A stretch of 25,084 nucleotides of DNA. Origin: Paramacrobiotus richtersi (taxonomy: Eukaryota > Tardigrada > Eutardigrada > Parachela > Macrobiotidae). The stretch's first letter is position 1. Each line of letters begins with the position of its first letter. The stretch spans positions 1 to 25,084 of the forward strand of contig JAQGAU010000663.1 of the NCBI GenBank assembly GCA_034698045.1, read 5' to 3'. This document shows, in pieces, positions 1 to 9,434 of the stretch. A model generated the notes under the pieces. It saw only the letters and a program-made list of their open reading frames with translations. It did not search any database and was not told where the DNA came from. Both the position numbers and the translations under genes were made by a program.

Positions 1-824
1 CAACTTGAATTTTTGTTTCTGACATAACACTCCTCTATCCCATTAACCATTTTTGGACTCGATCCGAAGTCATCTTCAGGGTTTACAGCTCCTCGAGGGG
101 GGAGGAGTCAAGCTCAAGCAGGAACCAGTGCTCGGTCGATGCTGGCGAAAAGGGAATGGAATGTTTCTTGTCAAAAAGCGTATGGATATGCTCAGTCCGA
201 TGTTTTTAATTAGTTTCGGCTGTTGGTCGAAGAAAATTAGTCGTGGTTAAAATATGGCGACAGCGGCCGGAAACCATGTCCCAAAACCCAGCGCGAGAAT
301 ATTTTGCAAGTTTTTGAAAAATTCTTCCTTTTGAACGGGTAGCCCAAGCATCCCACTTAAATTCACATGTTTAGGCTGCTATTTGTTAGTCATTTTAAAA
401 ATGCTAACAAAATGTTCTACAGGAACTCAAGTTTGGGCAATTTGTCGGGAGAAAAAATCAATGTTTTTTGGGACAACTCAGGTCGTCTGACGTCACACGT
501 TTGTCTGCTTCAGGTCTCCAATTTAAACAGTTGTTCAAACGCATTTCTTATAGAGAAATGGTTTACGAACAAAGTAAGATAGGAGCCGAAATTACAGTGT
601 CAAAGCGGCACGTGCTGGGAATTTTTTTCTCAAGTGGGACAATGCGGCGTAATCGGGCTGTAAGGTTCAACACATAAGCATACGAATCCGTTTCTAGCAC
701 TATACCGCATTCTTTTACGAGACATCTCTAGTTAATCATTAAATATCTAGTTTTTAGTAGTAATATTGCTATTTCGTAGTTCCGATTTGTTGTGCACTTT
801 CTTTCAATCCAGCTTCTATACGAA

Positions 825-908
825 GCGCTCACGCGGCTGTTCTTATCGTATTGACCGTATGCTCTGTTGTCTAACATGCTGTACTAATTCCTGCACAGGT
901 AACATACG
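825..908 (+). repeat. Diverged direct repeat, copy 1
   Basis: This 84-bp stretch begins with GCGCTCACGCGGCTG and aligns almost without gaps to 2961-3043. By eye roughly two thirds of positions match, including GCGCTCA-GC, CGTATG-TCTG-T and CTAAC. Both copies end near ATACG. It may be an old copy of a dispersed element. No coding frame is shared. Confidence 0.5.
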
Positions 909-1144
909 TAATATTATTGTTTCTATTACTCTGTTTTGATTCTGATGGCTTTAGCCGAAAAAACAGATTTAATCATATTATGGTCGGTTTCGGGTAAAAT
1001 CAAAGTTATTCCGAATGCTTACAGACACCGTTAGCAGAAATTATACATTGCCACGTACTAAGGCAGTTTTGAATGATATAAGACCAGTGTTGGTTGTTCT
1101 GGTGTCAATTTTTGTACAGACGTAACTGTAGTAGTCGTAGTTAG

Positions 1145-1389
1145 TTTAGCGTCAGCTTCGTTGTATCACATTACCCATATAGAGCTATTTTATTTTTTTT
1201 AATAAACAGAAACAGTGCCCTTTTTTCTTATTTTACACAAATTCTGTTTTATTGGATTTAATTTTGCTGCTCGAGCTGGATATTGAAATCGCTCCTTCCT
1301 CTTTCGACTGGTGCTTATGCCATAATGATAATAATGTACAGTATTCTAGCGCCAGCTTAGTTGTACCGCATTCCCAATAAAGTTCTGTA
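1145..1389 (+). repeat. Pair of 45-bp direct repeats
   Basis: The segment 1145-1190 (TAGCGTCAGCTTCGTTGTA then CATTACCC) recurs at 1345-1389 as TAGCGCCAGCTTAGTTGTA then CATTCCCAATAAAG, about 200 bp apart. The second copy contains AATAAA. The pair could be remnants of one element or of two transcript ends. I cannot tell which. Confidence 0.45.
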
Positions 1390-2662
1390 TATGTACTTTA
1401 ATTGGCAATCGCCCGGAAGACTAATGCCGGCACACTGATCGAAATTCGAATATCAGATGTAAAACTTATCCCAGTTAGCACGTGAAGGACACTGACCGAC
1501 ATTACCACGTTCTAGTTGTTCTGCATGTATATTGTTGTTCGAAGAAAAAAGCAAAAAACGGAAAATAATTCTGGTGAATTGAAACTACTACTAATGCGCA
1601 GCATGAACGTTTTAAATCGTGGGTTTTGTATTTTTAATGGACATCAGAACGAACAATCTAATCTTCCGAAGTACAATCTTACTGGCCAAACCAGAACAAA
1701 AACCAATTGTGGAGTGTATGGTTTGTACCGGTTTTGTTTCTGACTCTTGGGATCTGTAGTACCGGTTGTTTTCTGCATTTCTGATTCATTTTTCGATTTC
1801 TCGATCTGATCATAGCAACGGTTGGTATTATTTGTGCGGCATGAATTATCATTCTGGTTATATTGCGTATGTACCGTATGCGCGAGGCCCAAAAATCTGT
1901 TTTTGTCTGGTTTGTACAGCCGGTGGATTTGTTTCAAAATCAAACGTCATGTGTCCCCGTTTTAAGCTGTGCTCTATCCGATCGTATAATCTGTTCGAGC
2001 GGAACTTGTTTGGTTTGAGAGATTTTGTTATCCCGGGACGGAGTTCCGTAATAGGAACTAGTACTAGATGTAGCGCTGATAAATAAATAAGGAAACATTT
2101 ATTACGTGTTCAAAAATTTTTGTATTGTGAAGTTCACTTGGCAGAGAAATGTATGTATTACAAAGGTTAACGGCAAAGACATTACAAAACTTTCGCCATC
2201 TGCAATCGACCATTTCCAAAACATGCAAATTAATTCTCGAAACATGCAGAAAGATATTGTACTAATACTCATGTGAAATTCTTTTCCATGATTGTTCTAA
2301 TCCTTGTTGGACAGAAAAAGTTTCTGATAATGCCGGTAAAATGTAGTCGAACCGGAAATAATCTGAGACGTGGAAATTTGTAAATCTGCAGATTTGCGTA
2401 ATGATCGCTCTGAACCTTCAACTGACAGATATGTTTTTGAAATTTGAAACTGAATTTAAAAAAAGTTGGAACTCGTTTCTAAAATTGTCAGAAGCATACT
2501 TCAGGGATAGTTTTGTGTCCGGACGATCATCGTATATATGTGCATTTTGATGAAAGTTTCGAGAAGTCTTGATAGAACCCTTAAGGTTTTGAGAAGAAAA
2601 TATATTTACACTTTTCGCTGCTCTTGTGCAGTGAGCGGACGCTGCGCAAACTATATACACTA

Positions 2663-2699
2663 CAAGAAACACCTTCGCCTGCCGCTTCAGGGTTTCTTG
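2663..2699 (+). repeat. 37-nt element with 8-bp inverted ends, copy 1
   Basis: The element is bounded by CAAGAAAC at 2663-2670 and its reverse complement GTTTCTTG at 2692-2699, around a GC-rich 21-nt centre (ACCTTCGCCTGCCGCTTCAGG). Its reverse complement matches 7303-7339 at about 34 of 37 positions. Sharp ends and matching length suggest a discrete hairpin-forming element, for example the palindromic tip of a transposon. This is inference. Confidence 0.6.
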
Positions 2700-2960
2700 A
2701 GATTTATATTCAAAATCGATTCGACAACATACAGTATTGTCCAGGTCTAGACGAGTTTGAAACGACTGTGGCAAGAAAAACGGTTCAAACGGTGAAAGTT
2801 TAGTTTTGTTATTTCACATTTCTTTAGGTCGAGCTTGCTGTATTATTGCTTTTTTAAACTACTCGTTACGTGTTTTTCTTGATTTGGCAGAAAATCCAAA
2901 TTTTCCGTTTTTTGTAAGTATTATTGTTCTTTTTTGTGAAAATCTGTATCTTTTTTTTGA

Positions 2961-3043
2961 GCGCTCATGCAGCGTTTCGTATTGTGTCGATCGTATGTTC
3001 TGCTACCTAACGTTTTTTACTAAATTCTTACCAGACAAATACG
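2961..3043 (+). repeat. Diverged direct repeat, copy 2
   Basis: This is the second copy of the element at 825-908, in the same orientation about 2.1 kb away. It begins GCGCTCATGCAGCG and runs to AAATACG. Similarity fades on both sides. Confidence 0.5.
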
Positions 3044-4011
3044 TGAAACAATAATCGTGGTCGTGAATCTTGGACATACATAACTTCGTTTGTACTTTTT
3101 ATGCCGAGCATTGTGCTTGCGTTTTCCGTTCGAAAGTGGAGACGCTTTTAACAATCTTTTGTGTTTAGGCAATATACCGGCACAGCCATAATACTTTGTG
3201 TTAGTAATAGACAGTGCTTAATAGTTAATCTATTTTTATCAGCAACAAATTTAGGTTCTCGTAAAAATAATTCAAGATGACCTAGAAATTTTCACATTAA
3301 ACTAAATTTGCAGCATGCCGGTAATATTTATTTTTTAAATGTCATGTGACGTAGTTTTCCGATGCGGGGAATCCAATGGTGTCATCTGTTCTGGATTTTG
3401 TGTAGTGGTTATTCAGATTTTGATGTTACGGGGCAGCCACGCGTATTACAGTATAGATCTAAAATCTACTGTAGATATATCCATGGACCATATTCCAGTT
3501 AATACAACGGTGATGCACCTTGATGTAACGGTTGCAAAATGCGCAGATGTCTTGATTTTGCTAGTAACTTAGTCATAACATAGGCAGAACTTTTTCTTTA
3601 TATAAACTTTAATATGAAAAAGTTAATAATATCTGTGTGATTGTGTCATGCCAGTCGAGGCCAGAAAGCATCATTGTAAGCAAATTCGCAAACAGCTGCC
3701 GGCTGACCCTTTGAAGTAGAACTGTTTTTGAAATCCGTACTTGGCACAGCACCTTAATTGCTTTTTGATTTTTTTTGCATTTACTCACTTGAAACTGTCA
3801 TGAACCCCGAAATTCGAAAAACGGCCATTTCAAGTGGTCACCTTTATTCAAACCATGCGATTCTCCGATTTTCAGCATGTTTTGATCTGTTCCTGCAGCC
3901 ATTCCGGAAAAGCGATTTTGTTTAGTAGGGCATCGCAGAGTTAAGTCTGGTTTAGTTTGGTTAGCGGATTAAAGCATTAACAAGTAAGTTTTTCCGATTT
4001 AAAGGTTGTAT

Positions 4012-4115
4012 ACGTTATGCCTTATGCGGACGTATTATGCCCTGGAATTATGCGTTATGCCTTATCGCTTATGCTTATGCGATATCGCTTATGCTAGCCA
4101 TTATGCGTTATGCTA
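4012..4115 (+). repeat. TTATGC degenerate hexamer repeat
   Basis: About 100 bp is built from variants of TTATGC, CGTTATGC and CGCTTATGC, interrupted by short unrelated pieces such as CCTGGAA and GATATC. It is a degraded microsatellite with no coding potential. Confidence 0.85.
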
Positions 4116-4411
4116 TACATACCTAGCCGTAATGTAATGTTCCCGCGGCCATCCGTCACAGCTTTTAACAGATACATCATCGATTTCCATAAAATTTTGA
4201 GACAAGATCGTTATTTATTTGCGCATTTGCGCCTCGTTATCAAAAGTACTATGTCCAGGTTTGAAAGGAATTACGATACCTAACTACTTGACCGGGAACT
4301 ACCACGGACGACGAGAAACAAAATCGGGAACGGTTGAAGGACCAGTAACAGAAAGAACGTTCGGTTTAGGTTCTTTACGATAAAAATGCCTCAAAATGCC
4401 CGCTCTTCCGT

Positions 4412-4531
4412 CGTCCTGTCCTTATCCCAGACCGGCGTCCTGTCCTTGACCAGCGTCCTGGCCTCATCCTTGTCTGGCGTTCTGGCCTTGTCCAGTTTCT
4501 TGACCTAGACCTTGTACTTGTCCATGTTCTC
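4412..4531 (+). repeat. Minisatellite of alternating 24- and 18-bp units
   Basis: Units begin with CGTCCTG or a close variant at 4412 (24 bp), 4436 (18 bp), 4454 (24 bp) and 4478 (18 bp), so the higher-order period is 42 bp. A more diverged tail continues to about 4531. All units are multiples of six bases. One plus-strand frame stays open through the array, rich in Leu, Val, Asp and Arg, and stops at TAA just after it. There is no start or splice evidence for coding. Confidence 0.75.
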
Positions 4532-4549
4532 TAATTAGCACCACCCCAC

Positions 4550-5280
4550 AATAATTAGAAGCAAACGCAGTTTGGGTGTCATTGCTCACATTGCAGTAGT
4601 ATTACACTGAGATATTTTCAGTCACTTGAGTGGTGACCGTTTCATCAGTTTGAAACTCGGTTCTTGTGGTAACTCACTCCAGGTCAAAATTACACTATAT
4701 ACTGCGAAACTACCCGAGATGGACAGTCATATCGGTCCAGATGTGACAAAGCGTTCAATTGCCAGAGCCCGACGAGGTGACCTTTTTATTGTCAGTATTG
4801 TCAGTGCTTAACAAATCGATTAGAAAAAGGATCTACGTACTTATGCCGGGAGCAATTGCTAATTGATCCAGTGGCCCGTAACGGCGTGTCTGTTGATTTT
4901 CGACTAATCTTTCAAGAATTCTGGCCATGATGAGATCATTAGCACATCAGGGCAGGTTGCTGGTGAACGATCATTTTTTGCGGCAAATGTCCAGTTGGTA
5001 CTGACTGCACTACTGCTTGGTTTGAAATATACCGGCTGTTCAGTAAGGTTATAAATCCCAGACCAGATGTATGCGCTGTTTCAGGACATAACTATGCAGG
5101 GGGATGACTCTTCTATTCACATTTTATTATGTGTGCACAGGGAGTTACGCGATAGACGGTAGCAGCAGAGTGGAAGTCTTGTCGGAGTCAGACAGAATCA
5201 CCGTGACTTAACGAGCAGCTATTATGTAGCGTGACTAGCGTCACAGTTTGGACTGATCTAAAGTTTAAATGTCGCTTAAA
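4550..5280. other. Stretch with nothing recognised
   Basis: This is ordinary-looking intergenic sequence between the minisatellite and the inverted array. One short open frame (4626-4811, plus) has no ATG at its start, no domain and no splice context. Confidence 0.5.
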
Positions 5281-5284
5281 TAAC

Positions 5285-5420
5285 CGACCGAAACGAAGCG
5301 TAAGTTTTTTGCAATCAATGCAAATGTTTTTTTTGTCCGTCCCGTCAGTCACGGTACCGGAAGTGTTGCGTCATAACACAGCAGTATAGGGCGCGTCGTC
5401 TACATTCCACAAAACTGTAT
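5285..5420 (-). repeat. Inverted copy of the 5.6-6.1 kb repeat unit
   Basis: Read on the minus strand, this block contains a GACGACGCG...CTACTGCTGTGTTATG segment, then CTTCCGGTACCGTGAC, then GACGGACAAAAAAA. It matches the plus-strand units near 5945-6070 (GAGGACGCG, CTACTACTATCCTGTTACG, TTCCGGTACCGTGACCGATGG, ACAAAAAAACT). It is therefore the opposite arm of a loose inverted repeat whose other arm is the tandem array at 5600-6075. Confidence 0.7.
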
Positions 5421-5599
5421 ATTTATATAGTGAGCATGTGGCACATTCTGCCATTTTTCTCGAAATTTTTCGGAAAATTGTACTATCTAATCTAAATGTA
5501 GTGCAGTAACGTTGCAGACCAGATCTGTTTCACCAGGAAAATAAGCGCCCATGTCGATGGCGAAAACATACGCTTCGGTTCCGTTTTCATACCTTTAGG

Positions 5600-6075
5600 G
5601 ATTCAACACACAGATGAACAAAACAGGGCCTATCACTACTGTGTTAGTATTAGGTACTCAGTTCCAGCCTTATACGGTAAAAAGAAATGTTCCTTATCGA
5701 AAATTAACCAATCGGGGTACTTTACACTATAGAATTTTTTCTTTTCAATTTATAGAGCCTCGCCTTCTGAAGAAGTTTTGAGTACTTGGACGAACCCCTA
5801 TTAAACAATACATACTTCCAGTACTGTGACCGATGGACGGGCAAATCATACAGTTCCGTTGAATATAGAGGGCGAGTTCTCTACTACTGTGTTATTAAGC
5901 AATACACCGGTACCGTTACCGACGGACGGACAAAATGCACAGTTTTATTGAACATCGAGGACGCGACCTCTACTACTATCCTGTTACGCATAATTTCCGG
6001 TACCGTGACCGATGGACAAACAAAAAAACTATTTTTGTTGCATATATAGGACCTCCGCTTCGCTTCGGTCGAAAA
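5600..6075 (+). repeat. Degenerate tandem array of about 95-bp units
   Basis: The unit has a GAATATAGAGGGCGAG-like start, then CTCTACTACTGTGTTA, then a GGTACCGT-ACCGA-GGACG core, then an A-rich piece. Good copies lie at about 5785-5890, 5891-5985 and 5986-6075. A weaker partial copy near 5610-5660 keeps CACTACTGTGTTAGTATTAGGTAC. Short open frames through the array (for example 5786-6049) are by-products of the repeat and are not called genes. Array plus inverted arm look like a non-autonomous mobile element or satellite nucleus, which is inference. Confidence 0.7.
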
Positions 6076-6770
6076 TTACAAATGTACGTACGTACAGAAT
6101 TTTGTACAATATGCAGTTCACACCTTTGTGGTGTAAACGGGCTGGTTAGTTCTTCCATATGCCACTTCCCCACCCAAGAAGCGATATGTTCAGCAGAGAT
6201 AAGGACGGCAACTAATATCCCGTTTGAAAACTAGTCAATCACACCCACGCAAAATAGCCTTGAAAGGATTAACAGTCTATTTATATAGCCTGAGCAATTA
6301 GTGGAAGTTGGTCACTTGGCCCAGTGAAGATGTGGCAAGGCCATAAAAGAGGCAAACAGGATCTGTGCCGACTACGCCGAGGTCCATACTGTCCATCTGG
6401 CATGGTCAAGGCCGAATAAAATCATTTTCTGGAGATAATTTTTCGCCATAAAAGCGCCCCAATAAATTCACCAGTTGAACCAAACATGATTCTGAATATG
6501 TATATAGGAAATGGCGCAGCTCTCGATACACGTTCTAAACCAAATTGATGCCACTAGGTTGAAAGGTCACAAAAATATACGATGTCAAATATGCTTATTA
6601 CATTCACAGCTTAAAATTATTTTACAATCAGAAATTTCTTCAACACAGGTCTACATGTCAAAAATAACTACTGCACAAATCCGATATCTTGAATTTTTTA
6701 TTTCCGGTCAGCCGTGACCCAAATCCAGATGGAAGTCTTGTGTAGAAGTACAATGCTTTGGGTGGGCTAA
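6075..6770. other. Stretch with nothing recognised
   Basis: No gene or repeat is supported. The sequence ACGTACGTAC at about 6083-6096 is a short alternating palindrome. Open frames here are below 100 aa and unlike any family I know. Confidence 0.5.
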
Positions 6771-6774
6771 TCCA

Positions 6775-6962
6775 GCGCAAACCGCGGTAAAATAACCAAC
6801 CAACTAATTTGGCGCAGACTGGGGTAAAATAGCCAACCGGCTATATGACGCCTACAGGGCGGCAAAATAGCGAACCAACTATTTTGCCCCAGACTGGGGC
6901 AAAATAGCCAACCAGCTATTTTGACTCAGATAACACGCACTGGGGCAAAATAGCTTTAGCCG
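6775..6962 (+). repeat. Tandem array of about 50-bp units with nested hairpins
   Basis: The motif ACTGGGGCAAAATAGCCAAC and variants recur about five times. Within units, CAAAATAGC faces GCTATTTTG across a short spacer (about 6900-6923), and CCCCAGACTGGGG forms a second small palindrome. Each unit can therefore fold. No open frame of interest runs through it. Confidence 0.75.
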
Positions 6963-7169
6963 AAATTTAATGTTTCGCAGACAAAAAGCTGCTCCGTCGA
7001 GATTTCTCTAGCGACACTATTCAAAGTTTATCCGGACACAGCTCCCGCGGGCTACAAAGAAAACTCATTTCCTCGGTACTTTTGCCCAGTGACGTCAAAC
7101 GATCAGCTCATTCAGATGGTACTGCCCAACCACACGGAGTTAGCCGAGCATTTCATAGTATAATTGGGA

Positions 7170-7275
7170 TGAAAAGTCCGAATAAAAACGGTTATCAACG
7201 GGCGCAGGAAAAGTGTCCGAGTAAAACTGATCATCTGATGGCACTCGGCAAATGTCCGAATCAAACCAGCAGCCA
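7170..7275 (+). repeat. Three degenerate 37-40-bp tandem units
   Basis: The core AAAAGTCCGAATAAAAACGG recurs as AAAAGTGTCCGAGTAAAACTG and CAAATGTCCGAATCAAACCAG at 37-40-bp spacing. The spacers between cores differ. This is a decayed satellite with no gene. Confidence 0.65.
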
Positions 7276-7302
7276 AGTGAGTATTAGATCTTTTATGGAT
7301 TC

Positions 7303-7339
7303 CAAGAAACCCTGAGGCGGCAGCCGGAGGTGTTTCTTG
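7303..7339 (-). repeat. 37-nt element with 8-bp inverted ends, copy 2
   Basis: CAAGAAAC at 7303-7310 and GTTTCTTG at 7332-7339 bound a centre (CCTGAGGCGGCAGCCGGAGGT, 21 nt) that is the reverse complement of copy 1 at 2663-2699 except for about three changes. Both copies are exactly 37 nt. Copy 2 sits between the tandem units at 7170-7275 and the CATCAG microsatellite. Confidence 0.6.
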
Positions 7340-7403
7340 TATATGATATGCAGCCTAATGCAGGACTTGAAACTTTGCTTGGGCAGTTTAACTGTAAAGT
7401 AAA

Positions 7404-7509
7404 GCGTCAGCGTCAGCATCAGCATCAGCGTCAGCATCAGCATCAGCATCAGCATCAGCATCAGCATCAGCATCAGCATCAGCATCAGCATCAGCATCAG
7501 CATCAGCAT
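7404..7509 (+). repeat. CATCAG microsatellite
   Basis: About 17-18 hexamers of CATCAG run here with a few CGTCAG variants at the left end. The array reads as alternating Gln-His on plus and Met-Leu on minus. The open frames spanning it (7330-7536 plus, 7261-7509 minus) are repeat artefacts. Confidence 0.95.
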
Positions 7510-7809
7510 TGGCTTTCTAGACTTATGCCTTTTTAATCAATGTTAGCTTCGCAGATCTGGTCTTTCACTCTTGCGCCCGCCTATTTGTTTTGAAATATTT
7601 TGAATACATACTCTTACAGTCAGTAGTGCAGTGCGTTAAGTACGACGAAATTCGTACTTCAGAAAGCTTATCGACATAATTATAGAAGGATTATTGTGAA
7701 AAAATTATTTATAGAAGAATTAGAGTTTATCGCATATAAGTAACTCCTCAAAAAAATGAATTTTATTAGGCTGTACGTTGATGTACGCGCGATGCGTTTT
7801 GAACCCCCC

Positions 7810-7825
7810 GGCCCCCAAGGGGGCC
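7810..7825. other. GC hairpin with 7-bp stem
   Basis: GGCCCCC and GGGGGCC flank two adenines, just after another C run, inside strongly AT-rich sequence. It could be an assembly-prone homopolymer region or part of a small element. No function is inferred. Confidence 0.5.
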
Positions 7826-7947
7826 AAAAATAAAGCAGGGAAGGTAAAAAAAAATAAAAAGAATTTATTTTAAGCGTATATTGAATATCCAGTTGTACAG
7901 GTCTATTTGCACCACGTACGTACAACTGACGTAAGCGCGTTGCTACG

Positions 7948-9085
7948 CTACGACATAGTCATACTCCGACTCATACTGCGTATACTACACCGAACCCTCT
8001 GCGCATAGCCATTTCGTGCAAAGAACGCCTTAGACATAACGCTCTTAGCAACGGTATTAACTGCACCAGCAGGGCAGCAGCTGGAATCATCGCTGCGGAT
8101 TCGGTCATTTTCTGAGTGGGTGGATACAAAAGGAAGTCTGAGTGATTCGATGCATGTTTAAGTGGTGATATTCCCACCCAGTGCTTCCGATTTTGGCCTG
8201 CTTAGGTGTTTTTCTTTGCGCCAAAATTAGGGAGTTTAGAGGTGTGTCTCCCACCTGAACTGTTTCAAACTGCAACGAATTCATTTGAAGCAGAAGATAT
8301 TTTTACATCAGCAGTCCTAGAGCAATGGGAAAGGTCAAGCACAAAGCAGTAATCCAGCATAACAAAATAAAGAAAATATTGGCTTTATTCGACCTTTTCG
8401 CCGTCTTTATCACCTAGATAGTGTTCTTTTCGTTCACTGTTCATGCAAACATCTTCACGCACATTGAACTACAGTATAACAGAAGTTGGCAAATGCAAGA
8501 GGTCCCTAGCATCTAACACCAACGTCCGCAGTACGATCTTTACGGTATATATACCGACAAAGATGTGATAAGCATTTATGGCAGTTCAGTGCGATTCTCG
8601 ATTTTGCATAGCATCTCTTGTGTGCATTTTGTCTCTGTAGATTCATGTGTTCAACTCGGTACATACGATTTTTGCATATAACTGTAAGCAAATCGGATTT
8701 CTCCGAGGAGGACACGTGTTCACGAGTGAATTTAGAAACATGGTGGGATGCTAATTCTTGAGAATACCAACATAAACATAACGCTGCACAAGACACATAT
8801 GGATACTCCACTGACCGTGGTGCCCAGCTGAACGACCGGAGGCAGAGATGATTCAAACACGTACGCGATGAATCTGAGAGACGACTATAAAGGAAATGTT
8901 CCTAATCGATGAAAACGATCACTCAAAACTTGATTTTTAGGTGTTGGAACTAGAACTAGAATGTCAAGTAGGAGGAATACGTTGAAACTTCAAGCGATGG
9001 ATGCGATACGTTTTGCAGACTGTCATTGATCCATCGTTGATGACGCATTGCGAAGCCATGCTTGACGTATATTCCCGTGTAGTTC
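7948..9085 (-). pseudogene. Decayed GPCR copy A2, 3' of receptor A
   Basis: Reading downwards on minus, pieces of the neighbouring receptor family appear in order. There is a TM3/ICL2 remnant with the conserved Trp near 9050. TM5 at about 8510-8460 reads GPLAFANFCYTVVQ (receptor A: GPLAVTSACYSLAY). Next is VKMFA (A: LKMFK). TM6 at 8389-8306 reads NKANIFFILLCWITALC, then LTFPIALG (A: KKANMVFVSFCWN, then LPIGLAV). The exon-3 start near 8176 reads GWEYHH (A: GPEYRM). The reading frame changes between TM5 and VKMFA, TGA and TAG interrupt intracellular loop 3, and TAA ends TM6, so no intact protein is possible. Exon 1 was not found. It matches B2 (15052-16480) over most of its length. The outer limits are approximate. 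Confidence 0.75.
8543..8556. other. 14-bp perfect palindrome in relic A2
   Basis: CGGTATATATACCG is a perfect palindrome flanked by TCTTT and AAAGA, which extend it imperfectly. It lies in a segment of roughly 70 bp (about 8510-8577) that is present in A2 and absent from the aligned part of B2. Because the GPLA end of this segment matches the intact receptors, deletion in B2 is at least as likely as insertion in A2. Confidence 0.5.
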
Positions 9086-9434
9086 TGTAGTTACAGACCT
9101 GCATGCTTCAACTCAGGTAACGTTATTACAGGACAGACATTTCAGTATCCGTCGCTAATCGACAATTAATGCACTTCTTCAGGTGGTTGGTAGTTTATCA
9201 TGGAGGTACTTCACAGCAAAACAGTTTGTCTTTTTTCCTCAGGAATTTACTAACTTTTCTTTCTTGGTCCTCAAAGCTTAAAAATAAATTATTTTGATTA
9301 ATTTTTCGTCGATTCACCACTTAATGCGATAAACTACAGACTACAATATATGCGCGGGAAAAAAGTTAACATTCTGCTCCGCGCGGCGACGCAAATATCG
9401 AACAGTATATGTCGGCTTTTGGACGTGGGGATAA

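Larger units (their letters stand above)
1..3900. other. AT-rich gene-poor stretch
   Basis: No convincing gene is seen. The open frames are all short, lack recognisable domains and have no paired splice signals. The sequence is AT-rich with many T runs. Apart from the two pairs of diverged direct repeats and the 37-nt element listed separately, I see nothing here. A short exon of a gene lying outside the window cannot be excluded. Confidence 0.6.

Noticed and set aside
7261..7536. Open frames of poly(Gln-His) and poly(Met-Leu)
   Set aside because: Both are translations of the CATCAG microsatellite, without starts or domains outside it.
8510..8577. Mobile-element insertion in A2 carrying the 14-bp palindrome
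   Set aside because: The GPLA end of the segment matches the intact receptors, so B2 may simply have lost it. No target duplication is seen.
8506..8856. 116-aa minus ORF as a gene
   Set aside because: It lies inside relic A2, is interrupted in the aligned part of B2, and shows at most a weak VEY match to the receptor second loop.
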